A stretch of 64,000 bases of DNA from Ruminococcus sp. HUN007. Its GTDB lineage: Bacteria > Bacillota > Clostridia > Oscillospirales > Ruminococcaceae. The notes beneath the pieces were generated by a model that saw only the letters and a list, made by a program, of their open reading frames with translations, ran no database searches and was not told where the DNA came from. The stretch lies in assembly GCF_000712055.1 (NCBI RefSeq), contig NZ_JOOA01000002.1, positions 1,364,001 through 1,428,000 of the forward strand, given 5' to 3'. Numbering within the stretch: the first letter of the stretch is position 1; each line of letters opens with the position of its first letter. The position numbers were made by a program, and so were the translations under genes. Below are positions 1-10,499 of this stretch, piece by piece.

Positions 1-2075
1 AGAACCTTTGAACGCTGATCGTAGATGATCTCACGCTGCTTGTTCATAACATCGTCGTAGTTGAGGACATTCTTTCTTATGCTGAAGTTACGTCCTTCAA
101 CCTTCTTCTGTGATGACTCGATCATCTTTGTGAGGAACTTGCTTTCGATAGGCATTGTTTCCTCAACGTTGAGAGTCTTCATGAGGTTTTCTATTCTGTC
201 AGCTGCAAAGATTCTCATGAGGTCGTCTTCGAGTGAAAGGAAGAAACGGCTTTCGCCCTCGTCGCCCTGACGTCCTGAACGTCCGCGAAGCTGATTGTCA
301 ATACGTCTTGATTCATGACGTTCGGTACCGATAATGAAAAGACCGCCTGCCTTACGTACTTCAACTGCCTTTTCCTTAACCTCGGCACTGAACTTGTCGT
401 AAAGTTCCCTGTAGACTTTTCTTGCCTCGATTATAGTTTCATCATCAGTTTCAGCATAGCCAACTGCTTCGTTGATGATATCTTCCTCGTAGCCCTTCTT
501 GCGCAATTCTGCCTTAGCCTGGAATTCAGCGTTACCGCCGAGGATGATGTCAGTACCACGTCCGGCCATGTTGGTAGCGATAGTAACTGCTCCGAGCTTA
601 CCTGCCTGAGCAACGATCTCAGCTTCCTTTTCATGCTGTTTTGCGTTGAGGACGCTGTGCTTGATGCCCTTCTTCTTGAGGAGAGCAGAGAGCTTTTCTG
701 ACTTGTCGATGGATACTGTACCTACGAGTACCGGCTGTCCTTTTTCATGACACTCAACGATCTGGTTGATAACAGCTTCGAATTTTCCGCGTTCTGTTCT
801 GTACACCTGATCTGAATGGTCTATTCTCTGTACCGGTCTGTTTGTCGGTACCTGAATAACGTCGAGTTTGTAGATCTCCTTGAATTCATCTTCTTCAGTC
901 ATAGCTGTACCGGTCATACCGGAAAGCTTTGCGTAAAGTCTGAAGTAATTCTGGAATGTGATAGTAGCAAGTGTCTTTGATTCATGAGCTACCTTAACGC
1001 CTTCCTTGGCTTCAATAGCCTGGTGGAGACCGTCGTTGAAACGACGTCCCATCATGAGACGGCCTGTGAATTCATCAACGATGATAACTTCGCCGTCCTT
1101 TACAACGTAGTCGATATCTCTCTTCATTACACCGTTAGCCTTGAGGGCCTGGTTGATATGGTGAAGAAGAGTCATGTTGTCAGGGTCCATGAGGTTTTCA
1201 ACGTTAAAGTGCTTTTCAGCTTTCTTTACACCTGTTCTTGTTATAGTAGCGGATTTCGACTTTTCATCGATGATGTAGTCATATTCCTTGTTGAGTTCAT
1301 CCTGGTCTTCCTTGTCGTCCATTTCAACGACTGTTACAGGAACAAGAGTCTTGGCAAACTTGTCAACTATACCATAGAGCTCTGTTGACTTTTCGCCGCG
1401 TCCTGAAATGATAAGAGGAGTTCTTGCTTCATCGATGAGGATGGAGTCAACTTCGTCGACGATAGCAAAGTTAGGTTCTCTCTGAACCATGTCCTTCTTG
1501 TAGATTACCATGTTGTCACGAAGGTAGTCAAATCCGAGTTCATTGTTTGTGGCATAAGTGATGTCACAGTTGTATGCAGCTCTTCTCTGACCGTTGTTGA
1601 GGTCATGAAGGATAACACCTATTGTAAGACCAAGATAGCGGTATACCTTACCCATTTCCTCAGACTGGAACTTGGCAAGATAGTCGTTTACTGTTACTAC
1701 GTGAACGCCCTTTCCTGAAAGTGCGTTGAGATAAGCTGCAAGGCAGGCTACGAGAGTTTTACCTTCACCGGTCTTCATTTCTGCGATACGTCCCTGATGA
1801 AGAACGATAGCACCGATGATCTGTACAGGGAAAGGTTTTTTGCCGAGTACACGGAATGCAGCTTCACGGCATGTTGCAAGAGCCTCCGGAAGAATGTCAT
1901 CAAGAGTTTCACCTGCAGCAAGTCTGTCCCTGAAAGCTTTTGTCTTGCCCTTGAGTTCAGCTTCGGAAAGCTTTGAATATTCTTCATCAAGGTCAAGGAC
2001 AGCCTGTTTTATCGGTTCAATACGTGCAAGTTCCTTTTTGCTGTATGAACCAAAAATTTTATCTATTAAACTCAT
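1..2075 (-). CDS. secA: Protein translocase subunit SecA (5' part; 3' end lies outside the window)
   Basis: SecA is the ATPase motor that drives preproteins through the SecYEG channel at the membrane. The reverse strand reads without a stop from an ATG at 2073-2075 to the window edge, giving about 691 residues of a protein usually 800-950 long. Visible are Walker A (MKTGEGKT, residues about 100-107), the DEVDS Walker B motif, the preprotein-binding region, and the second helicase lobe with NMAGRGTDI and the [20 protein letters not shown] motifs. The C-terminal scaffold, wing and tail are missing only because the window stops. A GGTGGA Shine-Dalgarno lies about 10 bases before the ATG. It diverges from the HD-domain gene and has its own promoter. 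The identification is secure. Confidence 0.97.
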   Translation of the reverse strand, partial: MSLIDKIFGSYSKKELARIEPIKQAVLDLDEEYSKLSEAELKGKTKAFRDRLAAGETLDDILPEALATCREAAFRVLGKKPFPVQIIGAIVLHQGRIAEMKTGEGKTLVACLAAYLNALSGKGVHVVTVNDYLAKFQSEEMGKVYRYLGLTIGVILHDLNNGQRRAAYNCDITYATNNELGFDYLRDNMVIYKKDMVQREPNFAIVDEVDSILIDEARTPLIISGRGEKSTELYGIVDKFAKTLVPVTVVEMDDKEDQDELNKEYDYIIDEKSKSATITRTGVKKAEKHFNVENLMDPDNMTLLHHINQALKANGVMKRDIDYVVKDGEVIIVDEFTGRLMMGRRFNDGLHQAIEAKEGVKVAHESKTLATITFQNYFRLYAKLSGMTGTAMTEEDEFKEIYKLDVIQVPTNRPVQRIDHSDQVYRTERGKFEAVINQIVECHEKGQPVLVGTVSIDKSEKLSALLKKKGIKHSVLNAKQHEKEAEIVAQAGKLGAVTIATNMAGRGTDIILGGNAEFQAKAELRKKGYEEDIINEAVGYAETDDETIIEARKVYRELYDKFSAEVKEKAVEVRKAGGLFIIGTERHESRRIDNQLRGRSGRQGDEGESRFFLSLEDDLMRIFAADRIENLMKTLNVEETMPIESKFLTKMIESSQKKVEGRNFSIRKNVLNYDDVMNKQREIIYDQRSKV

Positions 2076-2167
2076 TTTACTTTAGTCCACCTTTAAAAAT
2101 TTAATATTATGAATTAATGTATTACGAATACAGTTTAGTACCAGGTAATAATAAATACACATATTAT

Positions 2168-2196
2168 ATTTTATCGTAAATTTAAAAATTTGTCAA
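2168..2196 (-). promoter_or_regulatory. secA promoter
   Basis: On the minus strand the -35 box is TTGACA (2196-2191), followed by 17 bases and the -10 box TAAAAT (2173-2168). It reads toward secA with a leader of about 85 bases. Prediction from consensus only. Confidence 0.7.
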
Positions 2197-2269
2197 TAGC
2201 GCACATTTTCCATTTTGGCTTTTTTTTCACAACACAGACTGTACCGTCAGCAGTTTTTTCAGTTATATA

Positions 2270-2298
2270 TTGATATAAATCATAATTTATGGTATAAT
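2270..2298 (+). promoter_or_regulatory. Promoter of the HD-domain gene
   Basis: TTGATA (2270-2275), a 17-base spacer, then TATAAT (2293-2298). It lies about 55 bases ahead of the TTG start at 2353 and supports that start over the longer reading frame beginning at 2215, which would start upstream of the promoter. Confidence 0.7.
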
Positions 2299-2352
2299 AA
2301 AGGAAAACAGCAGCGTTTCCATTATTATCGCCTGAAAAGGAGGACGGACGAT

Positions 2353-2883
2353 TTGTACGCTATAGGATCAAAAAAGAATCTTCTTAACAATGAACACAGC
2401 AACGGCTACTATGAAACTGTAAAGGATCTGCTTGAAAATGACCTTGTACAGAAAATGAAGGAATTTACTCAGCACGGCAACACATCAACATTTCAGCACT
2501 GCATCAATGTTTCATACTATAACTACAAACTCTGCCGGCTTTTCCGTCTTGATGCAAGAGCCGGTGCGCGTGCCGGGCTTCTGCATGACTTTTTCCTTTA
2601 TGACTGGCATACTCACACCAGGGAAACCGGAGACCATTTTCACGGTATGACCCATCCGAAGGCGGCACTGCGTAATGCATGCGAGCATTTTACGCTTACT
2701 GACAAGGAAAAGGACATCATTTTAAAGCATATGTTCCCGCTGACTATTACTCCGCCGAGTTACAAAGAAACTGTTGTTATAGTTCTGGTGGACAAATACT
2801 GCGGGCTGATAGAAACAGCAGCACACATATTTTCAAAAATAACAGGCCGGTACAGGCAGAGCGAGATCAGTACCAGGCAGTAA
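2353..2883 (+). CDS. HD-domain hydrolase
   Basis: This is a 176-residue protein of the HD metal-dependent phosphohydrolase superfamily; the substrate cannot be told from sequence. The conserved histidine in FQHCINV (about H49) and the LLHD pair (about H78-D79) are present, and VLVDKYCGL near residue 150 fits the last conserved aspartate. I chose the TTG at 2353 because AGGAGG (2338-2343) lies nine bases before it and the promoter is inside the longer open frame. The gene is monocistronic, diverges from secA, and ends in a strong hairpin shared with the convergent engB operon. The HD family includes nucleotidases and (p)ppGpp or cyclic dinucleotide hydrolases, so the function stays open. Confidence 0.85.
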   Translation: MYAIGSKKNLLNNEHSNGYYETVKDLLENDLVQKMKEFTQHGNTSTFQHCINVSYYNYKLCRLFRLDARAGARAGLLHDFFLYDWHTHTRETGDHFHGMTHPKAALRNACEHFTLTDKEKDIILKHMFPLTITPPSYKETVVIVLVDKYCGLIETAAHIFSKITGRYRQSEISTRQ

Positions 2884-2884
2884 A

Positions 2885-2935
2885 AAAAGCAGCATATCAC
2901 CGCTCCGTTCAGAGCCAGCATGATATGCTGCTTTT
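2885..2935. terminator. Bidirectional hairpin terminator
   Basis: A 15-base stem (2885-2899 with 2921-2935; AAAAGCAGCATATCA and its complement) starts immediately after the HD-domain stop codon. Both arms end in A or T runs, so it can stop transcription from the HD gene and from the convergent engB side. Confidence 0.8.
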
Positions 2936-2942
2936 GCTTTGC

Positions 2943-2980
2943 CGGGAAAACACTGATCAAACCGGAAATCCGTTAATCTG
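2943..2980. repeat. Partial copy of a small palindromic (MITE-like) repeat
   Basis: GAAAACACTGATCA followed by a GGAAATC block matches the left end of the element at 28194-28288 at 23 of 27 positions. Only this end is recognisable. It directly abuts the engB stop codon. Confidence 0.5.
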
Positions 2981-3605
2981 ATTCCTCTTCAGAGATCTCA
3001 TCCGTCTCTGAATAAACGCGGGCATCTTCTGCAGTTTCCTCGATGATCTTCCGCACCTCTTCGACTCCTTCAAAAGTCTGTGATGAGAACGGTATGATGT
3101 GTATGTCCTCGTAGCACGGTATCGTTTCAGCAAACACCTTCATGGCCTTTGCACGTTCGGTCTTGTTGAGCTTGTCTGCCTTTGTAAGTATGATCACAAA
3201 CGGCAGTTCATTGTCGATCAGAAAATTGATCATGTGAAGATCGTCTGCAGTAGGTGCATGACGCATGTCTATAAGAAGAAATACCAGTTCAATGTTTCTG
3301 TCAGCATTCAGGTATCCTTCTATAAGACCAGCCCAGCGCTGCTTTTCTGTCTTTGCCACCTTAGCGTAGCCATAGCCCGGAAGGTCAACAAAAAAGACAT
3401 CATCAAGGCTGTAGAAATTGATAGTAGCAGTCTTGCCCGGCACGGAACTTACTCTGGCGAGAGATTTCCTGTTGAATATTTTATTTATAAGAGTCGACTT
3501 TCCTACATTTGAACGTCCGGCAAAAACTATTTCAGTACGGTCTGACTCCGGTATCTGGCTGAAAAGACCGTAGCAGGAGTGGAATTCAGCTTTATTGTAA
3601 TTCAT
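2973..3605 (-). CDS. engB: Ribosome biogenesis GTPase EngB/YsxC
   Basis: EngB (YihA/YsxC) is an essential TrmE-Era class GTPase needed for 50S subunit assembly. At 210 residues it has the normal length. G1 is GRSNVGKS (about residues 30-37), G3 is DLPGYG, and G4 is TKADK. The start ATG (3603-3605) follows an AGGAAG site. It is the last gene of the run tig-clpP-clpX-lon-engB, an order common in Firmicutes; 133 bases with a hairpin separate it from lon. The acidic C-terminal tail (SETDEISEEESD) is a small extension beyond the G domain. Confidence 0.96.
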   Translation of the reverse strand: MNYNKAEFHSCYGLFSQIPESDRTEIVFAGRSNVGKSTLINKIFNRKSLARVSSVPGKTATINFYSLDDVFFVDLPGYGYAKVAKTEKQRWAGLIEGYLNADRNIELVFLLIDMRHAPTADDLHMINFLIDNELPFVIILTKADKLNKTERAKAMKVFAETIPCYEDIHIIPFSSQTFEGVEEVRKIIEETAEDARVYSETDEISEEESD

Positions 3606-3694
3606 TTACATCTTCCTTTCATGGATACATCCGGTGCTGCGCTCAGGACACGGACATGTATGTTTACGGATACACCGGAGAAATCGGGACACAA

Positions 3695-3736
3695 AATGAC
3701 TGACCCTGCCTGTTCAGAACACGGTCAGTCATTATC
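3695..3736. terminator. Hairpin between lon and engB
   Basis: ATGACTGACC and GGTCAGTCAT form a 10-base stem downstream of the lon stop codon. The T-run is short, so it may act as a weak terminator or processing site in the lon-engB transcript. Confidence 0.5.
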
Positions 3737-3738
3737 AT

Positions 3739-6177
3739 TTACTGTACAAGTGCATGTTCAAGAACTGTTTCAAGATTTTCTGCGAAAACAAATTCCACAT
3801 TTTCCTTTACAACGTCCTCGACATCTTCCATGTCAGGCTTGTTTCCTGCAGGAATGATGACTTTTTTTATGCCTTCCTTATAGGCGGCCATTGTTTTTTC
3901 CCTGAGTCCGCCTATCGGGAGCACCTTTCCGTGAAGAGTTATCTCGCCTGTCATGGCAACATCACATCTTACCTTTTTACCCGACAGAGCTGAAACGATA
4001 GCGGTGGTCATCGTAACACCGGCTGACGGGCCGTCCTTCGGAACAGCGCCCTCCGGAGCATGGATGTGAAGATCCCTGTTCTTTACGAACTTAGGATCTA
4101 TGCCGTACTTTTTCGCAACACTTCTTGTATAGCTTACTGCGATTCCGGCACTTTCCTTCATAACGTCACCGAGTGATCCGGTAAGGGTAACTCCGCCCTT
4201 GCCTTCGAGCACGAGAACTTCAAGCGGCATAAGAACACCGCCGGCAGCTGTCCATGCAAGACCGTTTACCACGCCTACCTCGTCCTTTTCGCTCTTTACG
4301 TCCTTGATGTACTTTTCATGTCCCAGATATCTGCTTATATTATCAGCTGTAAACCTGAGCTTCTTTGCATTTTCGCTTACTATTTCCTTTGCAGTCTTGC
4401 GGCACAGTGAACCGATGTTTCTTTCAAGGGTTCGTACGCCGGCCTCTCTGGTATATGAATCGATAAGCCTGTAAATGCCGTCGTCTTCTATCTTCATCTG
4501 GGAAGCCTTAAGGCCGTGCTTTTTAAGCTGCTTAGGAATAAGATGTTCCTTTGCTATATGGAACTTTTCCTCACGTGTGTAGCTGGTTATCTCGATGATC
4601 TCCATTCGGTCGAGAAGAGGAGCAGGTATTGTCTGTGTGGTATTTGCAGTTGTAATGAACATTACCTTGCTCAGATCGAACGGAACTTCTGTATAGTGAT
4701 CACGGAATTCCTTGTTCTGTTCACTGTCGAGAACCTCAAGCATAGCCGCCGACGGATCGCCTCTGAAATCGTTGCTCATCTTATCGATTTCGTCAAAAAG
4801 AATAAGAGGATTCTTCGTTCCCGCCTGAATCATTGCGTTTATGATACGGCCCGGCATTGCTCCGACATAGGTCTTGCGGTGACCTCTTATATCTGATTCG
4901 TCCCTTACGCCGCCGAGCGATACGCGGACATATTCCCTGCCGAGAGCACGTGCTATGGATTTGCCGATCGATGTTTTTCCGACACCCGGAGGGCCCACCA
5001 GACAGATTATCTGACCGGTAACATCCGGCTTTATTGCATTGACAGCAATGCTTTCAAGAACTCTTTCCTTTACCTTCTTAAGTCCGAAATGATCCTTTTC
5101 AAGCACGGCTTCTGCTTTTTTTATGTTTACCTTTATCCTGCTTTCCTTATTCCAAGGCAGTTCAAGTACAGTATCAAGATAATTCTTTATAACAAAGGTC
5201 TCCTGTGAAGATTCAGGAAGTGATCTGAGTCTGTCAACTTCACGGAGAAGCTTGTCCGTGATCTTTTCATCAAGTTTCAGATTAAGGATGCGTGTTCTGT
5301 AATCCTCATCCTCATCTTCTTCCCCGAGCTGTTCACTGATGACTCTCATCTGTTCACGAAGAATGTTTTCACGCTGGTTCTTTCCGAAGTTTTCTTTTAC
5401 CTGACTGTTGATATCATTCTCGATAGCAAGCACTTCGGTTTCCTTTACCAGAACGGCAAGAAGGAATGTGAGCCTGTCCATAATATCATATTTTTCAAGG
5501 AGTTCCTGCTTGTCAGCACTCTGGAAATTCGCATTGAAAACTATATTTTCAAACAGTTCCTCAGGATCATCCTGACAGAGTATCGATTTTACGAGTTCAC
5601 CTGTCATGCGCGGAAGAAGAGCTGCGTATTTTTCAAATTCTTTCTTGATGGACCGGCACATTGCCTCGACTTCGGCCTTTGAAGCCTTTGTGTAGGACGG
5701 CTGGCTGATCACTTCGACATATGCCTCATAGTAAGGATCATCTGTTTCCGACTCTGTAAAAGTCAGAAGTTCAGCCTTGTCTATTCCCTCCACAAGGACT
5801 CTCAGTTCATCGTCCGGTGTTCTGAGTACCTGTCGTATCTCGGCTACAACGCCCACACGATACAGATCATCGCGCTTCAGATCCTCTGCAAATACATCCC
5901 GCTGGGATATAACAAAGATCTTTCTGTTGGTCTTGAGGGCCTGCTTTACAGCATTGACCGACTTCGGCCGGAGCACATCAAAGTGAACGACCATTTTAGG
6001 GAACGCAACGATTCCTCTGACCGGTACTGCCGGTAAAATATCATAATCTTCTAAAATATCATAATCGGATTTTCCTGATCCGCTGCTGTCATTTTCAGTA
6101 TTGTCTGTTACAGGGTTGTTTTTTTCTTCGAGTTCAGCTTTTTCGAGTTCCGGTTTTTCTTTTTTTATGATGTCCAC
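3739..6177 (-). CDS. lon: ATP-dependent protease Lon (endopeptidase La)
   Basis: LonA is a cytosolic AAA+ serine protease that degrades damaged and regulatory proteins. The 812-residue product has the N-terminal substrate-binding domain (from about residue 48), the AAA module with Walker A GPPGVGKT near residue 397, and the protease domain with the Ser-Lys dyad: Ser718 in PKDGPSAG and the lysine of GLREKT about 43 residues later. An acidic, lysine-rich extension of about 45 residues precedes the usual start. The only standard start codon in reach is GTG at 6175-6177, but the ribosome-binding sequence AAGGTGG overlaps that codon, so the true start is uncertain (see findings). Next to clpX, clpP and tig. 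Confidence 0.96.
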   Translation of the reverse strand: MDIIKKEKPELEKAELEEKNNPVTDNTENDSSGSGKSDYDILEDYDILPAVPVRGIVAFPKMVVHFDVLRPKSVNAVKQALKTNRKIFVISQRDVFAEDLKRDDLYRVGVVAEIRQVLRTPDDELRVLVEGIDKAELLTFTESETDDPYYEAYVEVISQPSYTKASKAEVEAMCRSIKKEFEKYAALLPRMTGELVKSILCQDDPEELFENIVFNANFQSADKQELLEKYDIMDRLTFLLAVLVKETEVLAIENDINSQVKENFGKNQRENILREQMRVISEQLGEEDEDEDYRTRILNLKLDEKITDKLLREVDRLRSLPESSQETFVIKNYLDTVLELPWNKESRIKVNIKKAEAVLEKDHFGLKKVKERVLESIAVNAIKPDVTGQIICLVGPPGVGKTSIGKSIARALGREYVRVSLGGVRDESDIRGHRKTYVGAMPGRIINAMIQAGTKNPLILFDEIDKMSNDFRGDPSAAMLEVLDSEQNKEFRDHYTEVPFDLSKVMFITTANTTQTIPAPLLDRMEIIEITSYTREEKFHIAKEHLIPKQLKKHGLKASQMKIEDDGIYRLIDSYTREAGVRTLERNIGSLCRKTAKEIVSENAKKLRFTADNISRYLGHEKYIKDVKSEKDEVGVVNGLAWTAAGGVLMPLEVLVLEGKGGVTLTGSLGDVMKESAGIAVSYTRSVAKKYGIDPKFVKNRDLHIHAPEGAVPKDGPSAGVTMTTAIVSALSGKKVRCDVAMTGEITLHGKVLPIGGLREKTMAAYKEGIKKVIIPAGNKPDMEDVEDVVKENVEFVFAENLETVLEHALVQ

Positions 6178-6295
6178 CTTCTTAAAGATATTTACATATT
6201 ATTATACTATATTTTAAGCTTTTTTTCAAGTATTAACGAACCTGACCGGAAATTCAAAGGGACACCTGCTTCAACGACAGATGTCCCGTGATAAA

Positions 6296-7570
6296 TTATT
6301 TCTTTATTGATTTCTTAAGCTTTGCAGCATCTGTTCTGACAACAGGTTTTGCGCCTTCAGTAACACATTCCTTTGTAACTGTTACCTTCTTTATATCCTT
6401 TGAAGGTGCTTCGTACATGGTCTCCATGAGAATTCCCTCAACGATCGCTCTGAGTCCTCGTGCACCTGTCTTCTGTGCGATCGCCTTCTTTGCGATCTCC
6501 TCGAGAGCTTCAGGTTCAACTTCAAACTCTATGTTATCGTAGTCGAAAAGTTTTTCGTACTGCTTGATAAGAGCATTCTTCGGTTCAGTAAGGATCTGGA
6601 TAAGAGCCTTTTCATCGAGTTCGTCAAGAACAGTGATAAGCGGAAGACGTCCTACAAGTTCAGGAACAATACCGTACTTGACAAGATCCTGCGGTATTAC
6701 CTTCTTGAAAATGTTGTTCATTTCTTCCTTGTCTGAAAGAACGTCCGAGCCAAATCCGATGGACTTGTGCTTTGTTCTCTTGATGATAGCCTGTTCAAGC
6801 CCGTCGAATGCACCGCCGCAGATGAAGAGGATATTCTTTGTATCGATGTGGATGAATTCCTGGTTAGGGTGCTTTCTTCCGCCCTGAGGAGGAACGTTTG
6901 AAACCGTACCTTCGATGATTTTGAGAAGTGCCTGCTGAACACCTTCACCGCTTACGTCACGTGTGATGGAAGTGTTCTCGGACTTTCTTGCGATCTTGTC
7001 TATTTCATCGATATAGATGATGCCGCGTTCCGCAGCCTTGATATCAAAGTTTGCAGCCTGGATAAGACGGAGAAGAACATTTTCAACGTCATCACCTACG
7101 TAACCGGCTTCTGTGATAGTTGTAGCATCTGCAATAGCAAAAGGTACATCGAGAGTTCTTGCAAGTGTCTGTGCAAGAAGTGTCTTGCCGACACCAGTAG
7201 GGCCGAGAAGAAGAACATTGCTCTTCTGGATCTCGACATCATCACCTGCATCGTTGCTGAGAAGTCTCTTGTAATGGTTGTAAACTGAAACTGAAAGTGC
7301 GATCTTGGCAGAATCCTGACCGATTACGTACTGGTCGAGGACCTTCTTGATCTCCATAGGCTTCTTGAGCTTGACTGAAAAGTCATTGTTCTTCTTTGAA
7401 GTCTTGGTCTTCGGCTTTTCCTTTTCCTTGTCTCCCGGTCCTGCGATTATGTTATAGCAGTACACAACACATTCGTCACAGATGTTTGTATCTCCTGACG
7501 AGAACATGCTCTGAACACGGTTTTCTCCTTTGCCGCAGAAATTACAGGTTTTGAATCCGCTGTCTACCAT
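6296..7570 (-). CDS. clpX: ClpX, unfoldase subunit of ClpXP
   Basis: ClpX is the AAA+ unfoldase that feeds substrates into ClpP. The 424-residue protein begins with a C4 zinc-binding domain (C9, C12, C31, C34), then the AAA domain with GPTGVGKT near residue 126, a Walker B IDEIDKI, and the ClpP-docking loop KSIGFG. The C-terminal small domain follows. The ATG has an AAGGTTGGTG ribosome site. It starts 12 bases after the clpP stop codon, so the two are co-transcribed. Confidence 0.97.
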   Translation of the reverse strand: MVDSGFKTCNFCGKGENRVQSMFSSGDTNICDECVVYCYNIIAGPGDKEKEKPKTKTSKKNNDFSVKLKKPMEIKKVLDQYVIGQDSAKIALSVSVYNHYKRLLSNDAGDDVEIQKSNVLLLGPTGVGKTLLAQTLARTLDVPFAIADATTITEAGYVGDDVENVLLRLIQAANFDIKAAERGIIYIDEIDKIARKSENTSITRDVSGEGVQQALLKIIEGTVSNVPPQGGRKHPNQEFIHIDTKNILFICGGAFDGLEQAIIKRTKHKSIGFGSDVLSDKEEMNNIFKKVIPQDLVKYGIVPELVGRLPLITVLDELDEKALIQILTEPKNALIKQYEKLFDYDNIEFEVEPEALEEIAKKAIAQKTGARGLRAIVEGILMETMYEAPSKDIKKVTVTKECVTEGAKPVVRTDAAKLKKSIKK

Positions 7571-7582
7571 AGTTCACCAACC

Positions 7583-8170
7583 TTATCTTTTTTCAACTAC
7601 CTTGTCAATCAGGCCGTAGGCACAAGCCTCTTCAGCTGACATAAAGTTGTCACGCTCTGTGTCATTCTGGATCGTTTCAAGCGGCTGTCCTGTATTTTCA
7701 GCAAGCATACTGTTTAACTTGTCTTTCATTTTGAGGATTCGTTCAGTATGTATCTTCATGTCTGTAGCCTGAGTATGACCACCGATTCCGCCGAGTGGCT
7801 GATGGATCATTACTTCGCTGTTCGGAAGAGCATATCTTTTGCCCTTTTCACCGCATGAGAGAATAAACGCACCCATAGATGCTGCCATACCGATGCAGAT
7901 AGTGGAAACATCACACTTGATGTATCTCATAGTATCAACTATTGCCATACCTGCAGTTACTGATCCGCCGGGGCTGTTGATATAGAGACTTATATCCTTT
8001 TCCGGATCCTGGCTTTCGAGATAAAGAAGCTGTGCTACAACAAGGCTGGCTGTTGTATCGTTTATCTCTTCTGAAAGCATTATGATACGGTCGTTAAGGA
8101 GACGGGAAAAGATATCGTATGAACGTTCTCCTCTGCTTGTCTGTTCTACAACGTAAGGTACAAAACTCAT
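7583..8170 (-). CDS. clpP: ClpP protease subunit
   Basis: The 195-residue protein is the serine peptidase barrel of ClpXP/ClpCP. The triad is Ser98 (GMAASMG), His123 (MIHQP) and Asp174 (TERDNF); the oxyanion motif NSPGGS is at about 65-70. I use the internal ATG at 8168-8170 ([10 protein letters not shown], the typical ClpP N-terminus after the short propeptide), preceded by GAAAGGA; the frame is open to 8236 but the extra residues are not ClpP-like. It sits between tig and clpX. Confidence 0.96.
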   Translation of the reverse strand: MSFVPYVVEQTSRGERSYDIFSRLLNDRIIMLSEEINDTTASLVVAQLLYLESQDPEKDISLYINSPGGSVTAGMAIVDTMRYIKCDVSTICIGMAASMGAFILSCGEKGKRYALPNSEVMIHQPLGGIGGHTQATDMKIHTERILKMKDKLNSMLAENTGQPLETIQNDTERDNFMSAEEACAYGLIDKVVEKR

Positions 8171-8362
8171 AATTCTATTTTCCTTTCGTCTGCTGCGGAT
8201 AAATTTACCGCAGATTTCATTTGCCTTATAATGCAAACATTCTCCTGCCGCTGACTCTGCGACAGCAACAGGAGTTTGTTCAGGCTTTATTCAGTTCACT
8301 GAGGAAACTCCGATAAGGCAGTGTTCCGTAACACCGGCAGTCTCTGAGTTTCGTGAAGCATA

Positions 8363-9679
8363 TTATTCAGCTGATTCTTCCTTCTTTTCAGCAAGTGAAT
8401 TATCAACAACAGCTGATTCCTTAACAAGATCAGCAGCCTTTGATACGAGAAGATCCATCTTGTAGTCTTCAGGATTGATGAAACGCTTAACGTCTTCAAC
8501 ACTGATGTGGTTGTTTTCAGCAAGCTTTGCAAGACCTTCTTCAACTTCTGAATCTTCAACTGTAAGGCCTTCCTTAGCTACGATGCTTTCAAGAGCAAGT
8601 CTGAGCTTAACTTCGTTTTCAGCTCTGTCCTTGTATGTAGCCTTAAGGTCATCACGGTCCATACCTGTGTACTGGAAGTAAAGGTCAAGACTCATCTGGT
8701 TCTGAGCGAGACGAGCTTCGAATTCTGAAATTTCTCTTTCAACTCTCTGGTCGAACATGCACTGAGGGATCTCACCTTCAAGGTTCTTGATGATCTGCTC
8801 GAAGAGATAGTTTTCAAACTGTGCATCAGCCTTCTGTTCTGCATTTTCTTCAAGCTTCTTCTTAAGATCTGCCTTGTATTCGTCAACTGTATCGAATTCT
8901 GAAACATCCTTTACGAATTCATCGTCAAATTCAGGAAGTTCCTGTGCCTTGATTTCCTTGAGGTTGATCTTGAACACTGCCTTCTGGCCAGCAAGTTCCT
9001 TCATCTGGTAATCTTCAGGGAATGTTACTTCGATCTCGAATTCTTCACCTGTCTTGTGACCTGCAACCTGTTCTTCAAAACCAGGGATAAACTGACCGCT
9101 GCCAAGTGTAAGAGGATAATCTGTACCCTTGCCGCCGTCAAATGCCTTACCGTCTCTGAATCCTTCAAAATCGATAACAACTTCATCATCCATCTGAGCT
9201 GCTCTGTCTTCAACAGTTACGATTCTTGCCTGTCTCTTTCTTGCAGCTTCGATCTGTTCGTTGATAACTTCATCAGTTACAGCGTCGATAACCTTAGGAG
9301 CCTTGAGTCCCTTGTATTCTGAAACTGATACTTCAGGCTTTGTTGTGCATGTAGCCTTGAGTACAGCACCTTCAGCCTTTGATGCAGAAACGATTTCAAC
9401 CTGCGGTCTGTCAACGAGCTCGAGCTTTGTTTCTTCAAGAGCAGCTGTCATTTCATCCGGAAGAATGTCGTTGAGAGCTGTATCGAAGAATACTTCTTCA
9501 CCGTAATATCTTTCGATAACGGCCATAGGAGCCTTGCCCTTTCTGAAGCCCTTGATCTGGATCTGGTTCTTTTCCTTCTTGTAGGCATTTAAAAGTGCCT
9601 TGTTGAAGTCTTCTGCGCTTATTTCAATTACTAACTCAGTAGTATTTACTGCAACATTATTTGATGATTTTAAACTCAT
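8363..9679 (-). CDS. tig: Trigger factor
   Basis: Trigger factor is the ribosome-bound chaperone and prolyl isomerase. At 438 residues it has the ribosome-binding domain with the signature GFRKGKAP near residues 44-51, a FKBP-type domain at roughly 155-245 (DEVVIDFEGF to KAVFKINLKEIK), and a helical C-terminal chaperone domain with an acidic tail. GGAGGACG precedes the ATG. It heads the tig-clpP-clpX-lon-engB group; a hairpin-rich gap of 192 bases separates it from clpP, so clpP may also have its own transcription. Confidence 0.95.
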   Translation of the reverse strand: MSLKSSNNVAVNTTELVIEISAEDFNKALLNAYKKEKNQIQIKGFRKGKAPMAVIERYYGEEVFFDTALNDILPDEMTAALEETKLELVDRPQVEIVSASKAEGAVLKATCTTKPEVSVSEYKGLKAPKVIDAVTDEVINEQIEAARKRQARIVTVEDRAAQMDDEVVIDFEGFRDGKAFDGGKGTDYPLTLGSGQFIPGFEEQVAGHKTGEEFEIEVTFPEDYQMKELAGQKAVFKINLKEIKAQELPEFDDEFVKDVSEFDTVDEYKADLKKKLEENAEQKADAQFENYLFEQIIKNLEGEIPQCMFDQRVEREISEFEARLAQNQMSLDLYFQYTGMDRDDLKATYKDRAENEVKLRLALESIVAKEGLTVEDSEVEEGLAKLAENNHISVEDVKRFINPEDYKMDLLVSKAADLVKESAVVDNSLAEKKEESAE

Positions 9680-9782
9680 TTATATCGTCCTCCATATTTT
9701 AATAAACAACATCTAATCCATTATATCACATCAGCTGTATTAATGCTATAGAACTTTATCGTGTTCTACGTTTTTAACAAAC

Positions 9783-10472
9783 TCACATAACGCGATATGG
9801 TGCAAAACTGAGATAATCACTGGATATCATGATATATTCGACTCCGTCACGTATTCCGGTAATGGCATTTTTCTGGCTGTATCCGTGTATGTGACCGTAA
9901 AAGCACTGCTTAATGCCGTACCTGTACAGCACATCAAGAATATCATAATTGCTGCTTGAACCATATACAGGAGGATAATGAAGAAAGACCACTGGTTCAA
10001 GGCCCTGATCAACGGCAGCCTTTATCGATACTTCGAGGCGCTGAACTTCGCGGAACTGAACTTTTTCATCTTCAGTCCTGTCGCCCATGCTTACCCAGCC
10101 GCGCGTACCGCAGATGCCGTATTTTCCATAGGTGTAACAGTTGTTGAACAGAAATGATATCGTGTCGAAGTGGTTTTCCAGGACGAATCTCTCCATTTTG
10201 GCCATTGTTGACCACCAGTAATCATGGTTTCCCTTCAGTATTATCTTTTTTCCCGGAAGAGAGTCGATAAACTTAAAGTCATTATAAACATTCGGAAGCT
10301 TCATTGCCCACGAAGTATCACCTGCAAGAACAACGGTGTCCGCTGCGGCAACAGTGTTTTTCCAGTTCTGCTCAAGTTTTTCAACATAACCGTCCCAGCC
10401 GTTGAAGATATCCATTGGCTTGAACTGGTCTCCGAGAGACAGATGAAGGTCCCCGATCGTAAACAGTGCCAC
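9783..10472 (-). CDS. Metallophosphoesterase
   Basis: A 229-residue calcineurin-like phosphoesterase. The metal-binding signature is complete: GDLHLS (D8, H10), GDTSWAM, GNHDYWW, and GHIHG near the C-terminus. Similar proteins are common in Firmicutes with unknown substrates. The start is GTG (10470-10472), supported by GGAGG nine bases upstream. It follows thrC by 27 bases and is likely in the same transcript. Confidence 0.88.
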   Translation of the reverse strand: MALFTIGDLHLSLGDQFKPMDIFNGWDGYVEKLEQNWKNTVAAADTVVLAGDTSWAMKLPNVYNDFKFIDSLPGKKIILKGNHDYWWSTMAKMERFVLENHFDTISFLFNNCYTYGKYGICGTRGWVSMGDRTEDEKVQFREVQRLEVSIKAAVDQGLEPVVFLHYPPVYGSSSNYDILDVLYRYGIKQCFYGHIHGYSQKNAITGIRDGVEYIMISSDYLSFAPYRVM

Positions 10473-10499
10473 TTCCGTTTTCCTCCGTCTGACTGATTC

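Noticed and set aside
2215..2352. N-terminal extension of the HD-domain protein
   Set aside because: It begins upstream of a consensus promoter, lacks a ribosome site and reads as low-quality protein; the TTG at 2353 has AGGAGG.
8245..8277. Hairpin CTCCTG/CAGGAG between tig and clpP as an attenuator or CtsR site
   Set aside because: No T-run follows and I could not match the CtsR heptamer repeat, so it is left as an unassigned hairpin.
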